Numbered from the stretch's first letter, positions 1 through 9,113 are shown. The stretch: DNA of 64,000 nt from Homoserinibacter sp. YIM 151385 (GCF_027912415.1 NZ_CP115175.1:1240001-1304000); one strand, 5' to 3'. Translations and numbers: made by a program. The notes: generated by a model not told the origin, from the sequence alone.

Positions 1-1099
1 CGGTGAGCAGCAGCGCGATCGCGGTCGTGAACACGATGGCCGACCACGGCGTCCGGCGGCCGGGGAGCACCGCCTTGAGGAAGGGCGGCAGCACGCCCTG
101 CCGGCTCATCCCGTAGAGCAGGCGGCTCGCCATCATCATGTTGATGAGCGCCGAGTTGCCGACCGCGAAGAGCGAGATGAAGGGCAGCAGCGACGCGATC
201 GGGAAGCCGGGCGCGGCCGCCTCGACGACCGTCACGAGCGGGGTGTCGTTGCCGGCGAGCTCGCCGACCGGCACGAGCGCGACGGCGACCACCGAGACGA
301 GCACGTAGACGATCGCCGTGATCCCGAGGCCGGTGAGCATGACGCGCGGGAAGATCCGCGACGGCTCCTTCACCTCCTCGGCCATGTTGACGCTGTCCTC
401 GAAGCCGACCATGGCGAAGAACGCGAGCGAGGTCGCCGTGCTCACCGCGAGGAGCAGGGACTTCTCCTCCGGCGTCTCGAACATCGCCACCCGCGAGAAG
501 TCGGCCTGCCCGGCGAACACGGCGCCGAACCCGATCGTGATGACGAGCAGGAGCCCCGAGAGCTCGATGCAGGTGAGCACCACGTTGAGGCCGACGCTCT
601 CGGCGACACCGCGCAGGTTGACGAGCGCGATGAGCACCATGAAGCCGAGGGCGATCGGCAGCCGGACGCCGGGCTCCTCGGCGAACCCGAAGCCGATCGC
701 GAAGTTGCTCGCGAAGGCGCCGCCCGCCGCCGACGCGGAGGTGATGCCGGAGCACATGACCGTGAATAGCACGAGGAAGGTGACGAGGTGGATGCCGAAG
801 GCCTTGTGCGCGTACAGCGCGGCCCCGGCGGCGCGCGGGTACTTCGTCACGAGCTCGAGATACGAGCAGGCGGTGAGCGTCGCCACCGCGAAGGCGATGA
901 GGAACGGGAGCCACGCGGCGCCGCCGACCTCCGCCGCCACCTGCCCGGTGAGCGCGTAGACGCCGGTGCCGAGGATGTCGCCGACGACGAAGAGGAGCAG
1001 GAGCTTCGGCCCCATCACCCGCTTGAGCTCGGGGCTGTCGGTCGGCGTGCCCCCGCCTGCCGCCGCGGTGCCACCGGCGCCATCGCCGTCGATCGCCAT
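1..1099 (-). CDS. APC-family amino acid permease, 3' end missing
   Basis: An inner-membrane amino acid or polyamine transporter of the APC superfamily. About 366 residues are visible without a stop, so the C-terminal part lies beyond the left edge; complete relatives are near 480-510 residues. The N-terminal cytoplasmic stretch is Gly/Ala-rich (MAIDGDGAGG), followed by the typical first helix with GDILGTGVYALTG, then at least eight hydrophobic segments. The helix carrying AFFAMVGFEDSVNMAEEVK is the usual APC helix-6 region. The start is the ATG at 1099; a nearby ATG at 1106 is out of frame. It follows the cysteine desulfurase gene by 41 bases on the same strand and may be co-transcribed with it. 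Substrate cannot be told. Confidence 0.85.
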   Translation of the reverse strand, partial: MAIDGDGAGGTAAAGGGTPTDSPELKRVMGPKLLLLFVVGDILGTGVYALTGQVAAEVGGAAWLPFLIAFAVATLTACSYLELVTKYPRAAGAALYAHKAFGIHLVTFLVLFTVMCSGITSASAAGGAFASNFAIGFGFAEEPGVRLPIALGFMVLIALVNLRGVAESVGLNVVLTCIELSGLLLVITIGFGAVFAGQADFSRVAMFETPEEKSLLLAVSTATSLAFFAMVGFEDSVNMAEEVKEPSRIFPRVMLTGLGITAIVYVLVSVVAVALVPVGELAGNDTPLVTVVEAAAPGFPIASLLPFISLFAVGNSALINMMMASRLLYGMSRQGVLPPFLKAVLPGRRTPWSAIVFTTAIALLLT

Positions 1100-1140
1100 G
1101 CCCCATGGTCGACCTCGACCGCGCCCGCGCCCGCGGGGAC

Positions 1141-2355
1141 TCAGCTCGCGCTCAGCTCGCCTCTGCGGCCCAGGAGCGGCCGCGCGGCGGCGAGCCCCGC
1201 CCGGCGCGCCTGCTCGACCGCCGGGGGCAGCGCCGAGAGCAGCGCCTCGATCTCGGCCTCCGCCGTCTCCGGCCCGAGCGTGAAGCGCAGCGCCCCGCGC
1301 GCCTCCGGCTCCGGCACGCCCATCGCGAGGAGGACGTGGGAGGGCTCCGGCACGCCCGCCTGGCAGGCGGAGCCGGTCGATACCGCGAACCCGGCGCCGT
1401 CGAGGAGGAAGAGCAGCGAGTCGCCCTCGCAGCCCGCGAAGGTGAGGTGCGCGTTGCCGGGCAGCCGGCCGGCCGCCTCGGGATCGCCTCGGAGCACGGC
1501 GCCGGGCACGCTCGCGAGGATGCCGGCGACGAGCCGGTCGCGCAGCTCCGCCATCCGCCCGGCCGTCTCCGGGAGGGACGCCGTCGCGAGTTCCGCCGCG
1601 AGCCCGAACGCGGCCGCGCCCGCCGCATCCTGCGTGCCGGATCGCCCGCGCTGCTGGCTGCCGCCGTGGAGCAGCGGCTCGACGACCGCCGAGCGCGCCA
1701 GCAGCAGCGCCCCCACGCCGACCGGACCGCCGATCTTGTGCGCCGAGACGCTCAGCGCCGCGACCCGGAGCGCGTGGAAGTCGATCGGCAGCTGCCCGAG
1801 CGAGGCGACCGCGTCGACGTGCACGGGGATGCCGTGGCGCGCGGCGAGGGCGGCGACCTCCGCGACCGGCTGGACGGTGCCGACCTCGTTGCTCGCGTGG
1901 AGCATCGTGATGAGCGCCACCTCGCCGCCCCGCTCGGCGAGCGCCGCCTCGAGCGCGTCGAGCCGCATCCGGCCCAGCGCGTCGACCGGCACGTGCTCGA
2001 CGATCGCGCCCTCGTGGCGCTCGAGCCAGGCGACGCTGTCGAGCGCCGCGTGGTGCTCGGCCGCCGTCGAGAGGATGCGGCGCCGACGCGGGTCGGCGGC
2101 GAGCGCCGCCCACCACAGTCCCTTGATGCCGAGATTCACGGCCTCCGTGCCTCCCGAGGTCAGCACGACCTCGACGGCGTCTGCGCCGAGCGCCCGCGCG
2201 ATCCGCTCGCGGCCCTCCTCGAGCAGCATCCTCGCCTCCTGGCCGGCGGCGTGGATCGAGGACGGGTTGCCGACGACGCCGAGCGCCGCCGTGTAGGCCG
2301 CGAGCACCTCGGGCCGGATCGGCGAGGTCGCCGCGTGGTCGAGATACACCGCCAC
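1141..2355 (-). CDS. Cysteine desulfurase (NifS/IscS class)
   Basis: A PLP-dependent aminotransferase-fold enzyme that removes sulfur from L-cysteine as a persulfide for Fe-S clusters or tRNA thiolation. The 404-residue protein begins MAVYLDHAAT, as in the family. The PLP-binding lysine is in SAHKIGG, the cofactor-contact motif is in TSGGTEAVN, and the persulfide cysteine is in STGSACQAG. The GTG start at 2355 has a GGGAGGT ribosome site 5 bases upstream. The tRNA thiolase gene mnmA, often beside this gene in actinobacteria, is not in the visible neighbourhood. Which sulfur pathway it feeds is not shown by the sequence. Confidence 0.93.
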   Translation of the reverse strand: MAVYLDHAATSPIRPEVLAAYTAALGVVGNPSSIHAAGQEARMLLEEGRERIARALGADAVEVVLTSGGTEAVNLGIKGLWWAALAADPRRRRILSTAAEHHAALDSVAWLERHEGAIVEHVPVDALGRMRLDALEAALAERGGEVALITMLHASNEVGTVQPVAEVAALAARHGIPVHVDAVASLGQLPIDFHALRVAALSVSAHKIGGPVGVGALLLARSAVVEPLLHGGSQQRGRSGTQDAAGAAAFGLAAELATASLPETAGRMAELRDRLVAGILASVPGAVLRGDPEAAGRLPGNAHLTFAGCEGDSLLFLLDGAGFAVSTGSACQAGVPEPSHVLLAMGVPEPEARGALRFTLGPETAEAEIEALLSALPPAVEQARRAGLAAARPLLGRRGELSAS

Positions 2356-2411
2356 GCCGCACCTCCCTGACCCTCGGACGGGCGCGAAACATCGCCGTCA
2401 TCCCGGCTCAC

Positions 2412-2417
2412 TACTCT
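2412..2417 (+). promoter_or_regulatory. -10 box TACTCT of glgX, probably leaderless
   Basis: TACTCT ends 7 bases before the ATG of glgX and no purine-rich ribosome site lies between. This spacing puts the transcription start at or next to the start codon. Confidence 0.5.
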
Positions 2418-2424
2418 AGATCGC

Positions 2425-4479
2425 ATGCCCGGCCCCGATCCTCTGCGCGATCTCGGGCCCAGCCGCACCCCGGAGGGCACGCGCGTCCGGGTGTGGAGCG
2501 GCGCGGCCGACGCCCTCGAGCTCTGCGTGCTCGCCGAGCGCGACCGGGACCGGGTCACCGCTCGCATCCCGATGCGCCGCGACGCGCACGGCGTCTGGGA
2601 GGCGACCACGCCGCTCCTCCAGCCGGGCGGCCGCTACGCGATCCGGGCGCACGGCCCCCGGGGCGGCGCCGACCGCTTCGACGGCCGCCGGAGCCTCCTC
2701 GACCCGTACGCCCGCGGGATCTCGCGGTCCGCCTCGGGCGCCTGGCACAGCGAGCTCGTCGACGAGGGCTTCGACTGGGGCGGCATCGATCGTCCGCGCA
2801 TCCCCATGGACCACACGGTGATCTACGAGGCCCACCTCAAGGGCCTCACGAAGCTGAGCCCCCACGTTCCCGAGGAGCTGCGCGGCACCTACGCGGGCCT
2901 CGCGCACGAGTCGACGATCGGCTACCTCCGGGATCTCGGCGTCACGACCGTCGAGCTGCTGCCGGTGCACCAGTTCACCAGCGAGGAGCGCCTCCAGCGG
3001 TTGGGGATGCCGAACTACTGGGGCTACAACACCCTCGGCTTCTTCGCGCCCCACGCGGCCTACGCGAGCCGGGCCGCGCGCGAGGGGGGCGCCGGCGCGG
3101 TGCTCCGCGAGTTCAAGGGCATGGTGCGCCTCCTCCACGAGGCGGGGCTCGAGGTCGTGCTCGACGTCGTCTACAACCACACCGCCGAGGAGGGGCCGAC
3201 GGGGCCGACGAGCAGCCTCCGCGGGCTCGACGACGGCGCCTACTACCGGCGCATGGAGGACGGCTCGTACATCGACACGACGGGCTGCGGCAACACGCTC
3301 GACACCTCGCACCCGGCCGCCGCGCGCCTCGTGCTGGACTCCCTGCGCTACTGGGCCGGCGAGGTCCGGGTCGACGGCTTCCGCTTCGACCTCATGGCGA
3401 GTCTCGGGCGCGACGAGCACCACGCCTTCGACCCCGAGCACCCGCTGCTCCGCGCGATCCTCGACGACCCGGTGCTCGCCGACACCAAGCTCATCGCCGA
3501 GCCCTGGGATGTCGGGATCGGCGGCTGGCAGGTGGGCGGCTTCCCCGAGGGCTACCACGAGTGGAACGACGGCTACCGCGACCGCATCCGCAACTTCTGG
3601 CTGCGGGATGTCGCGAGCGCCCGCGAGGCCGGCACCGCGAGCGAGGGCATCGGCTCGCTCGCGCGGCGCATCGCCGGCTCGAACCACGTCTTCGCCCTCG
3701 AGCGCGGCCCGCTCGCCTCGATCGACTTCGTGACCGCGCACGACGGCTTCACCGCCTACGACCTCACCGCCTACGACCGGAAGCAGAACGGGGCGAACGG
3801 CGAGGAGGACCGCGACGGCACCGACGACAACCGGTCCTTCAACCACGGGGTCGAGGGGCCGACCGAGGATCGCGCGATCCGCACGGCGCGCGAGAAGGCG
3901 GTCCGCAACCTCCTCGGCACGCTCCTCCTCAGCGCCGGCGTGCCGATGATCACCGCCGGCGACGAGTACGGGCGCAGCCAGCGCGGCAACAACAACGCCT
4001 ACTGCCACGACAGCGAGCTCACCTGGCTGAGCTGGGAGCGCGAGCCCTGGCAGGCCGAGATCCACGAGGTCGTCCGCACGCTCACCAGGCTGCGACGCGA
4101 GAACCCGGCCCTGCGGCCGGTGCGGTTCGGGCGCTGGGGCGAGCGGGTGCCGAGCGCGAACCAGATGGACTGGTACAACAAGCAGGGCGTCGCGATGTCG
4201 CTGGAGGACTGGGATTCGCCGGCCGAGCGCACGCTCCAGTACCTCGCCGCGTCGACGCCGGAGTTCGAGGAGCAGAACCGCATCCTGCTCGTCGTCCACG
4301 GGCTCGAGGAGGGGGTCGAGGTGGTGCTGCCCGAGCACGAGGGCGTCGCCGGCTACTCCCTCCTCTGGGACAGCTCCCACGACCTCCCGCACGAGGCGCG
4401 CGCCGCGGGCACCCATGCACCCGGCGCCCGCATCGAGGTCGACCCCACCTCCATGCTGCTGTTCCGGGCCGAGGGCTGA
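2425..4479 (+). CDS. glgX: Glycogen debranching enzyme GlgX
   Basis: A GH13 isoamylase-type enzyme that cuts alpha-1,6 branches of glycogen or limit dextrin in the cytoplasm. It is 684 residues, normal for the family. An N-terminal CBM48-like domain (about residues 1-125) precedes the (beta/alpha)8 barrel. The nucleophile is D322 in GFRFDLMAS, the acid is E359 in LIAEPWDVG, and the third carboxylate is D440 in TAHDGFT. The motif VVYNHTAEE is also present. The ATG follows a -10-like box with no ribosome site. It is divergent from the desulfurase gene. A glgE-glgB pair lies 10 kb downstream, so the same organism makes the substrate. Confidence 0.95.
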   Translation: MPGPDPLRDLGPSRTPEGTRVRVWSGAADALELCVLAERDRDRVTARIPMRRDAHGVWEATTPLLQPGGRYAIRAHGPRGGADRFDGRRSLLDPYARGISRSASGAWHSELVDEGFDWGGIDRPRIPMDHTVIYEAHLKGLTKLSPHVPEELRGTYAGLAHESTIGYLRDLGVTTVELLPVHQFTSEERLQRLGMPNYWGYNTLGFFAPHAAYASRAAREGGAGAVLREFKGMVRLLHEAGLEVVLDVVYNHTAEEGPTGPTSSLRGLDDGAYYRRMEDGSYIDTTGCGNTLDTSHPAAARLVLDSLRYWAGEVRVDGFRFDLMASLGRDEHHAFDPEHPLLRAILDDPVLADTKLIAEPWDVGIGGWQVGGFPEGYHEWNDGYRDRIRNFWLRDVASAREAGTASEGIGSLARRIAGSNHVFALERGPLASIDFVTAHDGFTAYDLTAYDRKQNGANGEEDRDGTDDNRSFNHGVEGPTEDRAIRTAREKAVRNLLGTLLLSAGVPMITAGDEYGRSQRGNNNAYCHDSELTWLSWEREPWQAEIHEVVRTLTRLRRENPALRPVRFGRWGERVPSANQMDWYNKQGVAMSLEDWDSPAERTLQYLAASTPEFEEQNRILLVVHGLEEGVEVVLPEHEGVAGYSLLWDSSHDLPHEARAAGTHAPGARIEVDPTSMLLFRAEG

Positions 4480-4486
4480 GCTCGGC

Positions 4487-4492
4487 TAGCCT
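4487..4492 (+). promoter_or_regulatory. -10 box TAGCCT, leaderless start at 4499
   Basis: TAGCCT is followed by exactly six bases and the ATG of the small membrane protein gene, the classic spacing of actinobacterial leaderless transcripts. It sits just after the glgX stop. Confidence 0.55.
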
Positions 4493-4498
4493 GCCCTC

Positions 4499-4786
4499 AT
4501 GAGCGAGCCGCCCTCCCCCGAGTCCGAGCCGGGTGCGCCGGAGCCGGCATCGGCGCCGACCGCGGGGATGCTGCCGCTGTCCGGCCTGTTCCTCGCGATC
4601 GCCGGGCTCGTCTTCGGGCCGCGGACCTTCGGCGTCGCGGCGGTCGCGGGGCTCGTGATCGGCGTCGTCTCGCTGCTCCGGGCCCGCCGCTCCGGCGCCC
4701 CGACGCTGGTGCCGATCGCGACGATCGTGATCGCCGCCGTCGCCCTCGCCCTCACCATCTGGACGCTCCCGCAGCTCATCGGATGA
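4499..4786 (+). CDS. Small two-helix membrane protein
   Basis: A 95-residue protein of unknown function. About 22 Pro/Glu/Ala-rich cytoplasmic residues are followed by two hydrophobic helices (about 24-60 and 70-92) separated by the basic loop RARRSG. The arrangement resembles DUF4190-type small actinobacterial membrane proteins, which is family-level resemblance only. Its stop overlaps the start of the following YbaK-type gene by ATGA, so the two are translationally coupled. Confidence 0.7.
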   Translation: MSEPPSPESEPGAPEPASAPTAGMLPLSGLFLAIAGLVFGPRTFGVAAVAGLVIGVVSLLRARRSGAPTLVPIATIVIAAVALALTIWTLPQLIG

Positions 4787-5256
4787 GCGGCACCCCGGCG
4801 ACGACGGCGCTGCGTGCGGCCGGCATCCCCTTCCTCGAGCGGGCCTACGCGCACGACCCGCGCGCGAGGGGCTTCGGGCTCGAGGCGGCCGAGGCCCTCG
4901 GCGTCGAGCCCGAGCGGGTGTTCAAGACGCTCCTCGCGGAGCTCGACGGCGAGCTCGTCGTCGGCGTCGTGCCGGTGACGGGCACCCTCGACCTCAAGGC
5001 GCTCGCGGCGGCGCTCGGCGGGCGTCGGGCCGCCATGGCCGAGCCCCGTCTGGCCGAGCGGCGCACCGGCTACGTCGTCGGCGGGATCAGCCCCATCGGG
5101 CAGAGGACCCGGCACCGCACCGTCGTCGACGAGACGGCGGAGCTCTGGGATGCCGTGCTGGTCAGCGGCGGACGTCGCGGCCTGGACCTCGAGCTCGCCC
5201 CCGCGGATCTCGTGGCGGCGACTGGCGCGATCCTCGCGGCCATCGCCGGCCCGTAG
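4783..5256 (+). CDS. ybaK: YbaK/EbsC-type aminoacyl-tRNA deacylase
   Basis: Predicted to hydrolyse mischarged Cys-tRNA(Pro), an editing role known for YbaK in other bacteria. The 157-residue protein covers the whole YbaK domain: the hydrophobic motif VFKTLLAELDGELVVGVVP, then the helix LDLKALAAALGG, and the loop TGYVVGGISPIGQR, which matches the conserved GGxxPxG region. The conserved lysine is K48 in VFKTLL. It is coupled by an ATGA overlap to the small membrane protein gene upstream. It is convergent with the fibre locus. Confidence 0.88.
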   Translation: MSGTPATTALRAAGIPFLERAYAHDPRARGFGLEAAEALGVEPERVFKTLLAELDGELVVGVVPVTGTLDLKALAAALGGRRAAMAEPRLAERRTGYVVGGISPIGQRTRHRTVVDETAELWDAVLVSGGRRGLDLELAPADLVAATGAILAAIAGP

Positions 5257-5326
5257 TCCCGTCCCGCTCGACGAGGAGCGCGCGGAGGTCAGGCGGTCGC
5301 GACGAGCCCCGGCTCCGGGCGCCCGC

Positions 5327-6076
5327 TCAGGAGCGCTGGTCCCGGCGACGGCGACGGACGAGGATCAGCCCCAGCCCCAGCACGAGGCCCGCGACCACGG
5401 CCGCGCCGATCGGATCCGTGCCGGTGCGGCCGAGCAGGCCGGTGAGGCCCCCAGCGGGCTCGGCGCCTCCTCCGCCCGACCCGCCCGGGCCCGTCGCCGG
5501 CCCGTCACCGCCGCCGGCATCGCAGGCATCGGCCCCGAGCGGCCCGCCCGCCGCGTCGCGCATCGCCACGAGCAGGTCGAGTCGCGCCCACCCAGCTTGC
5601 GCCGTCCGCGCCGAGACGTCGTCGAGGCGGTACTCGAGATCCACCCGGGTCGTCCCGCCCGCCTCGATCGGCCGCGAGCCGACGAGCACGTCGCACGCCG
5701 CCAGCTCCGACAGCCACGCGCGCGAGTCCCCGCCGGTCGCGGCGTCGAGCACCCGCAGCTCGAGGCTCGAGCGCACCTCCGGCGAGCTCGCGGCGAGCTC
5801 GCCGACGCTCACCCGCAGGTGCGCGTCCACGGGCGCGGGGTTGCGCACCCACAGGCTGCGCGACTCCACCTCGTCCGGCGTCAGCGCCTCCGCCCCCTCG
5901 AACAGCGGGACGAGCGACTCGGGTGCGAAGTGCACGCCGTCCGTGCTCACGAGCAGCTCGACCGGCTCGTCGCCGTCCGCCGCGGACGCCGGCAGCGCCG
6001 TCGACACGGCGAGCAGGACCCCCGCGAGCGCCGTGAGCGCGAGGCGGAGCGCCCCTCGACCTCCCTCGGGCCTCAC
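5327..6076 (-). CDS. Surface protein with LGRTGT tail, fibre module B
   Basis: A 249-residue exported protein, last gene of module B. The N-terminus is a conventional signal peptide with a likely ASA cleavage site near residue 33, unlike the SipW tags of its neighbours. The mature part begins with LLVSTDGVHF and is homologous to the 10093-10818 product (LLVSDDGVNF). After a Gly-rich linker the C-terminus has LGRTGT, a hydrophobic helix and RRRRR. This resembles a cell-wall sorting signal but has Gly where LPxTG has Pro. The GTG start overlaps the previous stop as GTGA, so the usual long upstream open frame is not part of the gene. An anchor or base protein of the fibre is an inference. Confidence 0.8.
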   Translation of the reverse strand: MRPEGGRGALRLALTALAGVLLAVSTALPASAADGDEPVELLVSTDGVHFAPESLVPLFEGAEALTPDEVESRSLWVRNPAPVDAHLRVSVGELAASSPEVRSSLELRVLDAATGGDSRAWLSELAACDVLVGSRPIEAGGTTRVDLEYRLDDVSARTAQAGWARLDLLVAMRDAAGGPLGADACDAGGGDGPATGPGGSGGGGAEPAGGLTGLLGRTGTDPIGAAVVAGLVLGLGLILVRRRRRDQRS

Positions 6077-7896
6077 TGTCGGCTCATCCTGAATGACTGC
6101 GCCGGCCCGGGGTCGCACGCGGCCTGCTGGAGCTGCACGCCGGGCTCGGCCGAGGCGCCGGGCACCTCGACGCACCCGCCGCCCGCGCCGCGGACCTCGA
6201 GGCGGAGCGTGCCGCCCTCCTCCGGGATCGGCCGGAACTGCTGCGCCTCGGCGCCCGACCACTCGGCGACGAGGGCGAGCGCGCCGTCCGCGCTCGGCTC
6301 GCCGTCCTCGGCGGGGATCGTCCAGACGAGGGTCTCGTCGTCGACCGCGGTCACGCGATACCAGCCGTCGTCCGTCGCCACGAGGCGCCAGAGCCGCGCG
6401 GTCTCGGCACCGTCGCAGGTGTCCTGCAGCAGCCGCGCCGTGCCCGGCGAGGCCTCCTCGGCCGCGGCGCACAGCCCGCCCGCGGGATGCTCGACGAGGT
6501 AGCGCTGCGCCGGGTCGAAGGCGGTCACCATGCGGTGCACGGGGGACGCGGCCGAGACGTTGCCGGCGGCGTCGACCGCGCGGACGGCGAAGCCGTAGAC
6601 CACGCCCGAGCTCAGGCCGCCGACCTCGAGCGTCGTCGACTCGGCGCCCACCTCGGCGATCTGCACGCCGTCACCGTACACCCGGTAGGCGGTGACCCCG
6701 CCCGGCCCGCTCGACGGCGCCCAGGCGAGCATCGTCCCGCTCGTCGTGGTGCCGCTCGTGCTCGGCGCCCCGGGCGCGCTCGGCGGCTCGACCGCCGCGG
6801 CGACGGAGATCGTGGGCGTCGGCGCGAGCACGCTGACGGGCCAGGCGCCGGGCACGAGGGACTGGCTCACGCGCGGCGTCACGACGAAGCTGCCGCCTCC
6901 CGACGCCGCCTCGAGCCGGAGCCGGAAGCGCACGACCGTCTCGGTGCCGGCCGGGATCCGCCCGCCGACGCTCGCATCCGCGCCCTCCCCGAGGCGCACC
7001 TGGAGCATGCCGTTGCCCAGGGTCACCGTGTCGTCGCCGGGCGCATCCGTGCCCGGCGCTCCGTCGACGAGGACGGCGTCCGTGACGGCCGAGACGACGG
7101 AGGGGAGCGGCGCCGTGAGCACGACCCGCTCCGAGCTGCCCGAGCCGGTGACGGCGACGCGGGTGGTGAGCTCGATCACGTCGCCGACGGTGTACCCGCC
7201 GTCCGGTGCGCTGACGTCGGCGACCGTGGTCGTCGCGCTCGCGCACGGCCCGGTCCCGAACTCCACGTCGTCGAGCAGGATGCCGCCCCCGGCATCCGCC
7301 GGGTCCGCCGGGTCCGCGGGCCGGATGCTGAGCTCCGTCACCGACTGCCCGGCGGGCACGAGGTAGGCGCCGACGTAGCGGACCCATCCGCCCCCGCCGT
7401 CCCGGTACCGCCCCTGGGCACTCCCCGCGCCCGGCGCGCCGATCACGAGGTCGACGCCCTCGGCGGCGGAGCGGGCGCGGTGCTGGAACGACCAGATGAG
7501 GGTGCGGCCCGGGGTCGTCGCGATCCGCTGCGAGATGCCGCCCGCGGCGGCGCGGTCGAGCTCGAGGTACTGCGCGCCGCGCGCGGCCTCGCCGCCCTCC
7601 GGGGTGCTCGCCCGGAGCGTGATGGGAACGGCGGCCCCCGCGCCGTCGCGGGCCGTCCACCCCGGCACGGAGCCGTCGGGCAGGTCCTCGGACGAGCCGG
7701 GGGCGATGGCGGGCGACTCGAGATCGCCGTTCTCGATCGACACGGGCGTCGTGCACACCTGGCGCAGATCGGCGACCCTGGGCGTCGGCGCGAGGTGTGC
7801 GCTCGTGCTCCAGAGCGCCTGCGCGCCGCTCGCCGCGGCGAGGAGCAGGAAGATGCTCGCACCGAGGAGCGCCGCGAGGCGGAGGCGAGGGCTCAC
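6073..7896 (-). CDS. SipW-tagged adhesin-like protein with FN3 and ricin-type lectin domains, module B
   Basis: A 607-residue exported protein. A hydrophobic segment runs into ALWSTSA (residues 28-34), the SipW-dependent tag. Residues about 40-220 resemble a carbohydrate-binding beta-sandwich (GDLESPAI, GWTARDG, ILLDDVEFG). A beta-rich DUF11-like part follows. A fibronectin type III domain comes next (AYRVYGDG, FAVRAVDAAGN), then a ricin-type beta-trefoil (about 465-607) with ARLWRLV and LQQAACDPG. It is a shorter paralogue of the 10818-13058 product. The GTG start overlaps the upstream stop as GTGA, and the gene ends in a GTGA overlap with the next. A carbohydrate-binding tip or adhesin is likely; its ligand is unknown. 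Confidence 0.82.
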   Translation of the reverse strand: MSPRLRLAALLGASIFLLLAAASGAQALWSTSAHLAPTPRVADLRQVCTTPVSIENGDLESPAIAPGSSEDLPDGSVPGWTARDGAGAAVPITLRASTPEGGEAARGAQYLELDRAAAGGISQRIATTPGRTLIWSFQHRARSAAEGVDLVIGAPGAGSAQGRYRDGGGGWVRYVGAYLVPAGQSVTELSIRPADPADPADAGGGILLDDVEFGTGPCASATTTVADVSAPDGGYTVGDVIELTTRVAVTGSGSSERVVLTAPLPSVVSAVTDAVLVDGAPGTDAPGDDTVTLGNGMLQVRLGEGADASVGGRIPAGTETVVRFRLRLEAASGGGSFVVTPRVSQSLVPGAWPVSVLAPTPTISVAAAVEPPSAPGAPSTSGTTTSGTMLAWAPSSGPGGVTAYRVYGDGVQIAEVGAESTTLEVGGLSSGVVYGFAVRAVDAAGNVSAASPVHRMVTAFDPAQRYLVEHPAGGLCAAAEEASPGTARLLQDTCDGAETARLWRLVATDDGWYRVTAVDDETLVWTIPAEDGEPSADGALALVAEWSGAEAQQFRPIPEEGGTLRLEVRGAGGGCVEVPGASAEPGVQLQQAACDPGPAQSFRMSRQ

Positions 7897-8480
7897 GAGG
7901 GCACCTGCATCCCGGTGAGCACGATCGTGACGGGGCTCAGCGCGCCCTGGAAGCTCGGGACGAGCTGGGTGCCGAGCCGCGCCTCGACACAGAGCCGGAC
8001 GGACTCGCCGGGCTCGAGGACGGCGGGCGGGAAGTCCACGTCCAGCGGCGCGGACGGCGCCGTGACCACACAGGCCTCCTCCTCGGTCGCCCGCACCGCG
8101 ATGGCGAGCATGGCGCGGAGGTTCGGATTCGAGATCGTCGTGCTCGAGCGCTGCACCTCGAGCGTCGTGTCGCCCGTGTTCGTCAACGTGACCGGCTCCG
8201 CGGTGATCGTGGACTGCCCGGGGACGAGCGGCGTGGCGCTGAACCCCGGCAGCGCGGCGCTCGTCGCGCCGTCGAGCTCGAGACCGACGGTGCCGGTCGA
8301 GATGGTCGCCTCGGCGCCCGGCGAGGCGCCGAACCAGAGCGCCGAGGTCGCGCCGCCGGCGACCACGGCGGCGACGACCGCACCGAGCACGAGGACCGCG
8401 GAGCCGAGCATGGCACGGACCCGGGTCGCCGACGTCGCGTGGCCCTGGCCGGGTCGCGCGGGGGGTCGGATCGGGCTCAC
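7893..8480 (-). CDS. SipW-tagged small secreted protein, module B
   Basis: A 195-residue protein. A basic N-terminus and one long hydrophobic helix (about residues 24-44) end in the tag SALWFGASP, followed by an all-beta domain with two cysteines that could pair (ACVVTAP and RLCVEAR). It is homologous to the 13055-13624 product, which has matching cysteines (SCTVTPA, KLCVEVR). I chose the GTG at 8480 because AGGAGG lies 7 bases upstream; the frame stays open further upstream but through the stem-loop. The position after the major subunit and before the adhesin suggests a minor fibre subunit or adaptor. Confidence 0.8.
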   Translation of the reverse strand: MSPIRPPARPGQGHATSATRVRAMLGSAVLVLGAVVAAVVAGGATSALWFGASPGAEATISTGTVGLELDGATSAALPGFSATPLVPGQSTITAEPVTLTNTGDTTLEVQRSSTTISNPNLRAMLAIAVRATEEEACVVTAPSAPLDVDFPPAVLEPGESVRLCVEARLGTQLVPSFQGALSPVTIVLTGMQVPS

Positions 8481-8516
8481 GGTCGGTCCTCCTCTCGGTG
8501 CTCGGGGCGGGCGGAC

Positions 8517-8543
8517 GGGGTGCGCCGAGGTTCGGCGCACCCC
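8517..8543 (-). terminator. Perfect 12-bp stem-loop between fibre subunit B and the rest of module B
   Basis: Arms 8517-8528 and 8532-8543 are perfect complements with a 3-base loop. It begins 6 bases after the stop of the TasA-like gene and has no T-tract. The same device sits at 13699-13728 in module A. It could be a partial terminator or an mRNA-stabilising hairpin that makes the first gene product more abundant. Confidence 0.7.
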
Positions 8544-8549
8544 GGGACG

Positions 8550-9113
8550 CTAGGGACGCAGCTGCTCGAGGACGAAGCGCGCGCCGCTGAGGTCGATGCC
8601 GGAGCTGAGCCCCTGGCCGGTCTGGCCGGCGGCGTCGGCGCTGAAGCTCACCCGGATCTGGACCTCGAAGCGCGAGGTGCCGCCATCGGCGGGCTCGATC
8701 TCGATGTCCGTGTCGCCGACGCGGACGATCTCGGCGTCGCCCGACACCTTCGTCGCGAGGAAGGTGACCTGGACGTCGTCGCTCAGCGACTCGTCGATCT
8801 CGATCGAGCCCGGCTCGTAGCTGAAGCGGGCGTGGAGGTTCTTGCCGGTCGCGATGACGTCGGCGGACTGGGTGAAGGTGACGACGTCGCCCGGCACGAG
8901 CAGGTCGGTCTCGGGCGACCATTCGCTCGGCGTGCCGGAGGAGACGTCGGCCCATCGCGCGTCGGCGACCGGCTGGATGTCGAGCCGTCCCGTGGAGATC
9001 GTGCCGCCCTGGATGGCCGCGGAGTCGTTCCAGAGGGCGAAGGTGCCGGCGCCGCCGAGGAGCAGCGCGACGCCCGCGGCGGTGGCGATCGAGCCCTTGA
9101 CGAGCTTGTTCAT
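8550..9113 (-). CDS. TasA-like SipW-dependent fibre subunit, module B
   Basis: A 187-residue exported protein starting MNKLVKGSIATAAG, with a Gly/Leu-rich hydrophobic core and the tag TFALWNDSA. This is the alternate-type, SipW-dependent signal seen in TasA- and CalY-like proteins. The mature part is beta-rich (ISTGRLDIQP, FEVQIRVSF, FVLEQLRP). It is clearly paralogous to the 13736-14308 product: both start MNKL(V/L)KGSIA and end in Q(L/V)RP. The ATG at 9113 has AAAGGA 8 bases upstream. A self-assembling major subunit is inferred from its family, its first position and the stem-loop behind it. Confidence 0.82.
   Translation of the reverse strand: MNKLVKGSIATAAGVALLLGGAGTFALWNDSAAIQGGTISTGRLDIQPVADARWADVSSGTPSEWSPETDLLVPGDVVTFTQSADVIATGKNLHARFSYEPGSIEIDESLSDDVQVTFLATKVSGDAEIVRVGDTDIEIEPADGGTSRFEVQIRVSFSADAAGQTGQGLSSGIDLSGARFVLEQLRP

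Noticed and set aside
2416-4416. Long minus-strand frames antisense to glgX, glgE and glgB
   Set aside because: Composition is Arg/Val/Asp-biased as expected for antisense of GC-rich genes; no domain is recognisable, and the plus-strand enzymes have all catalytic residues.
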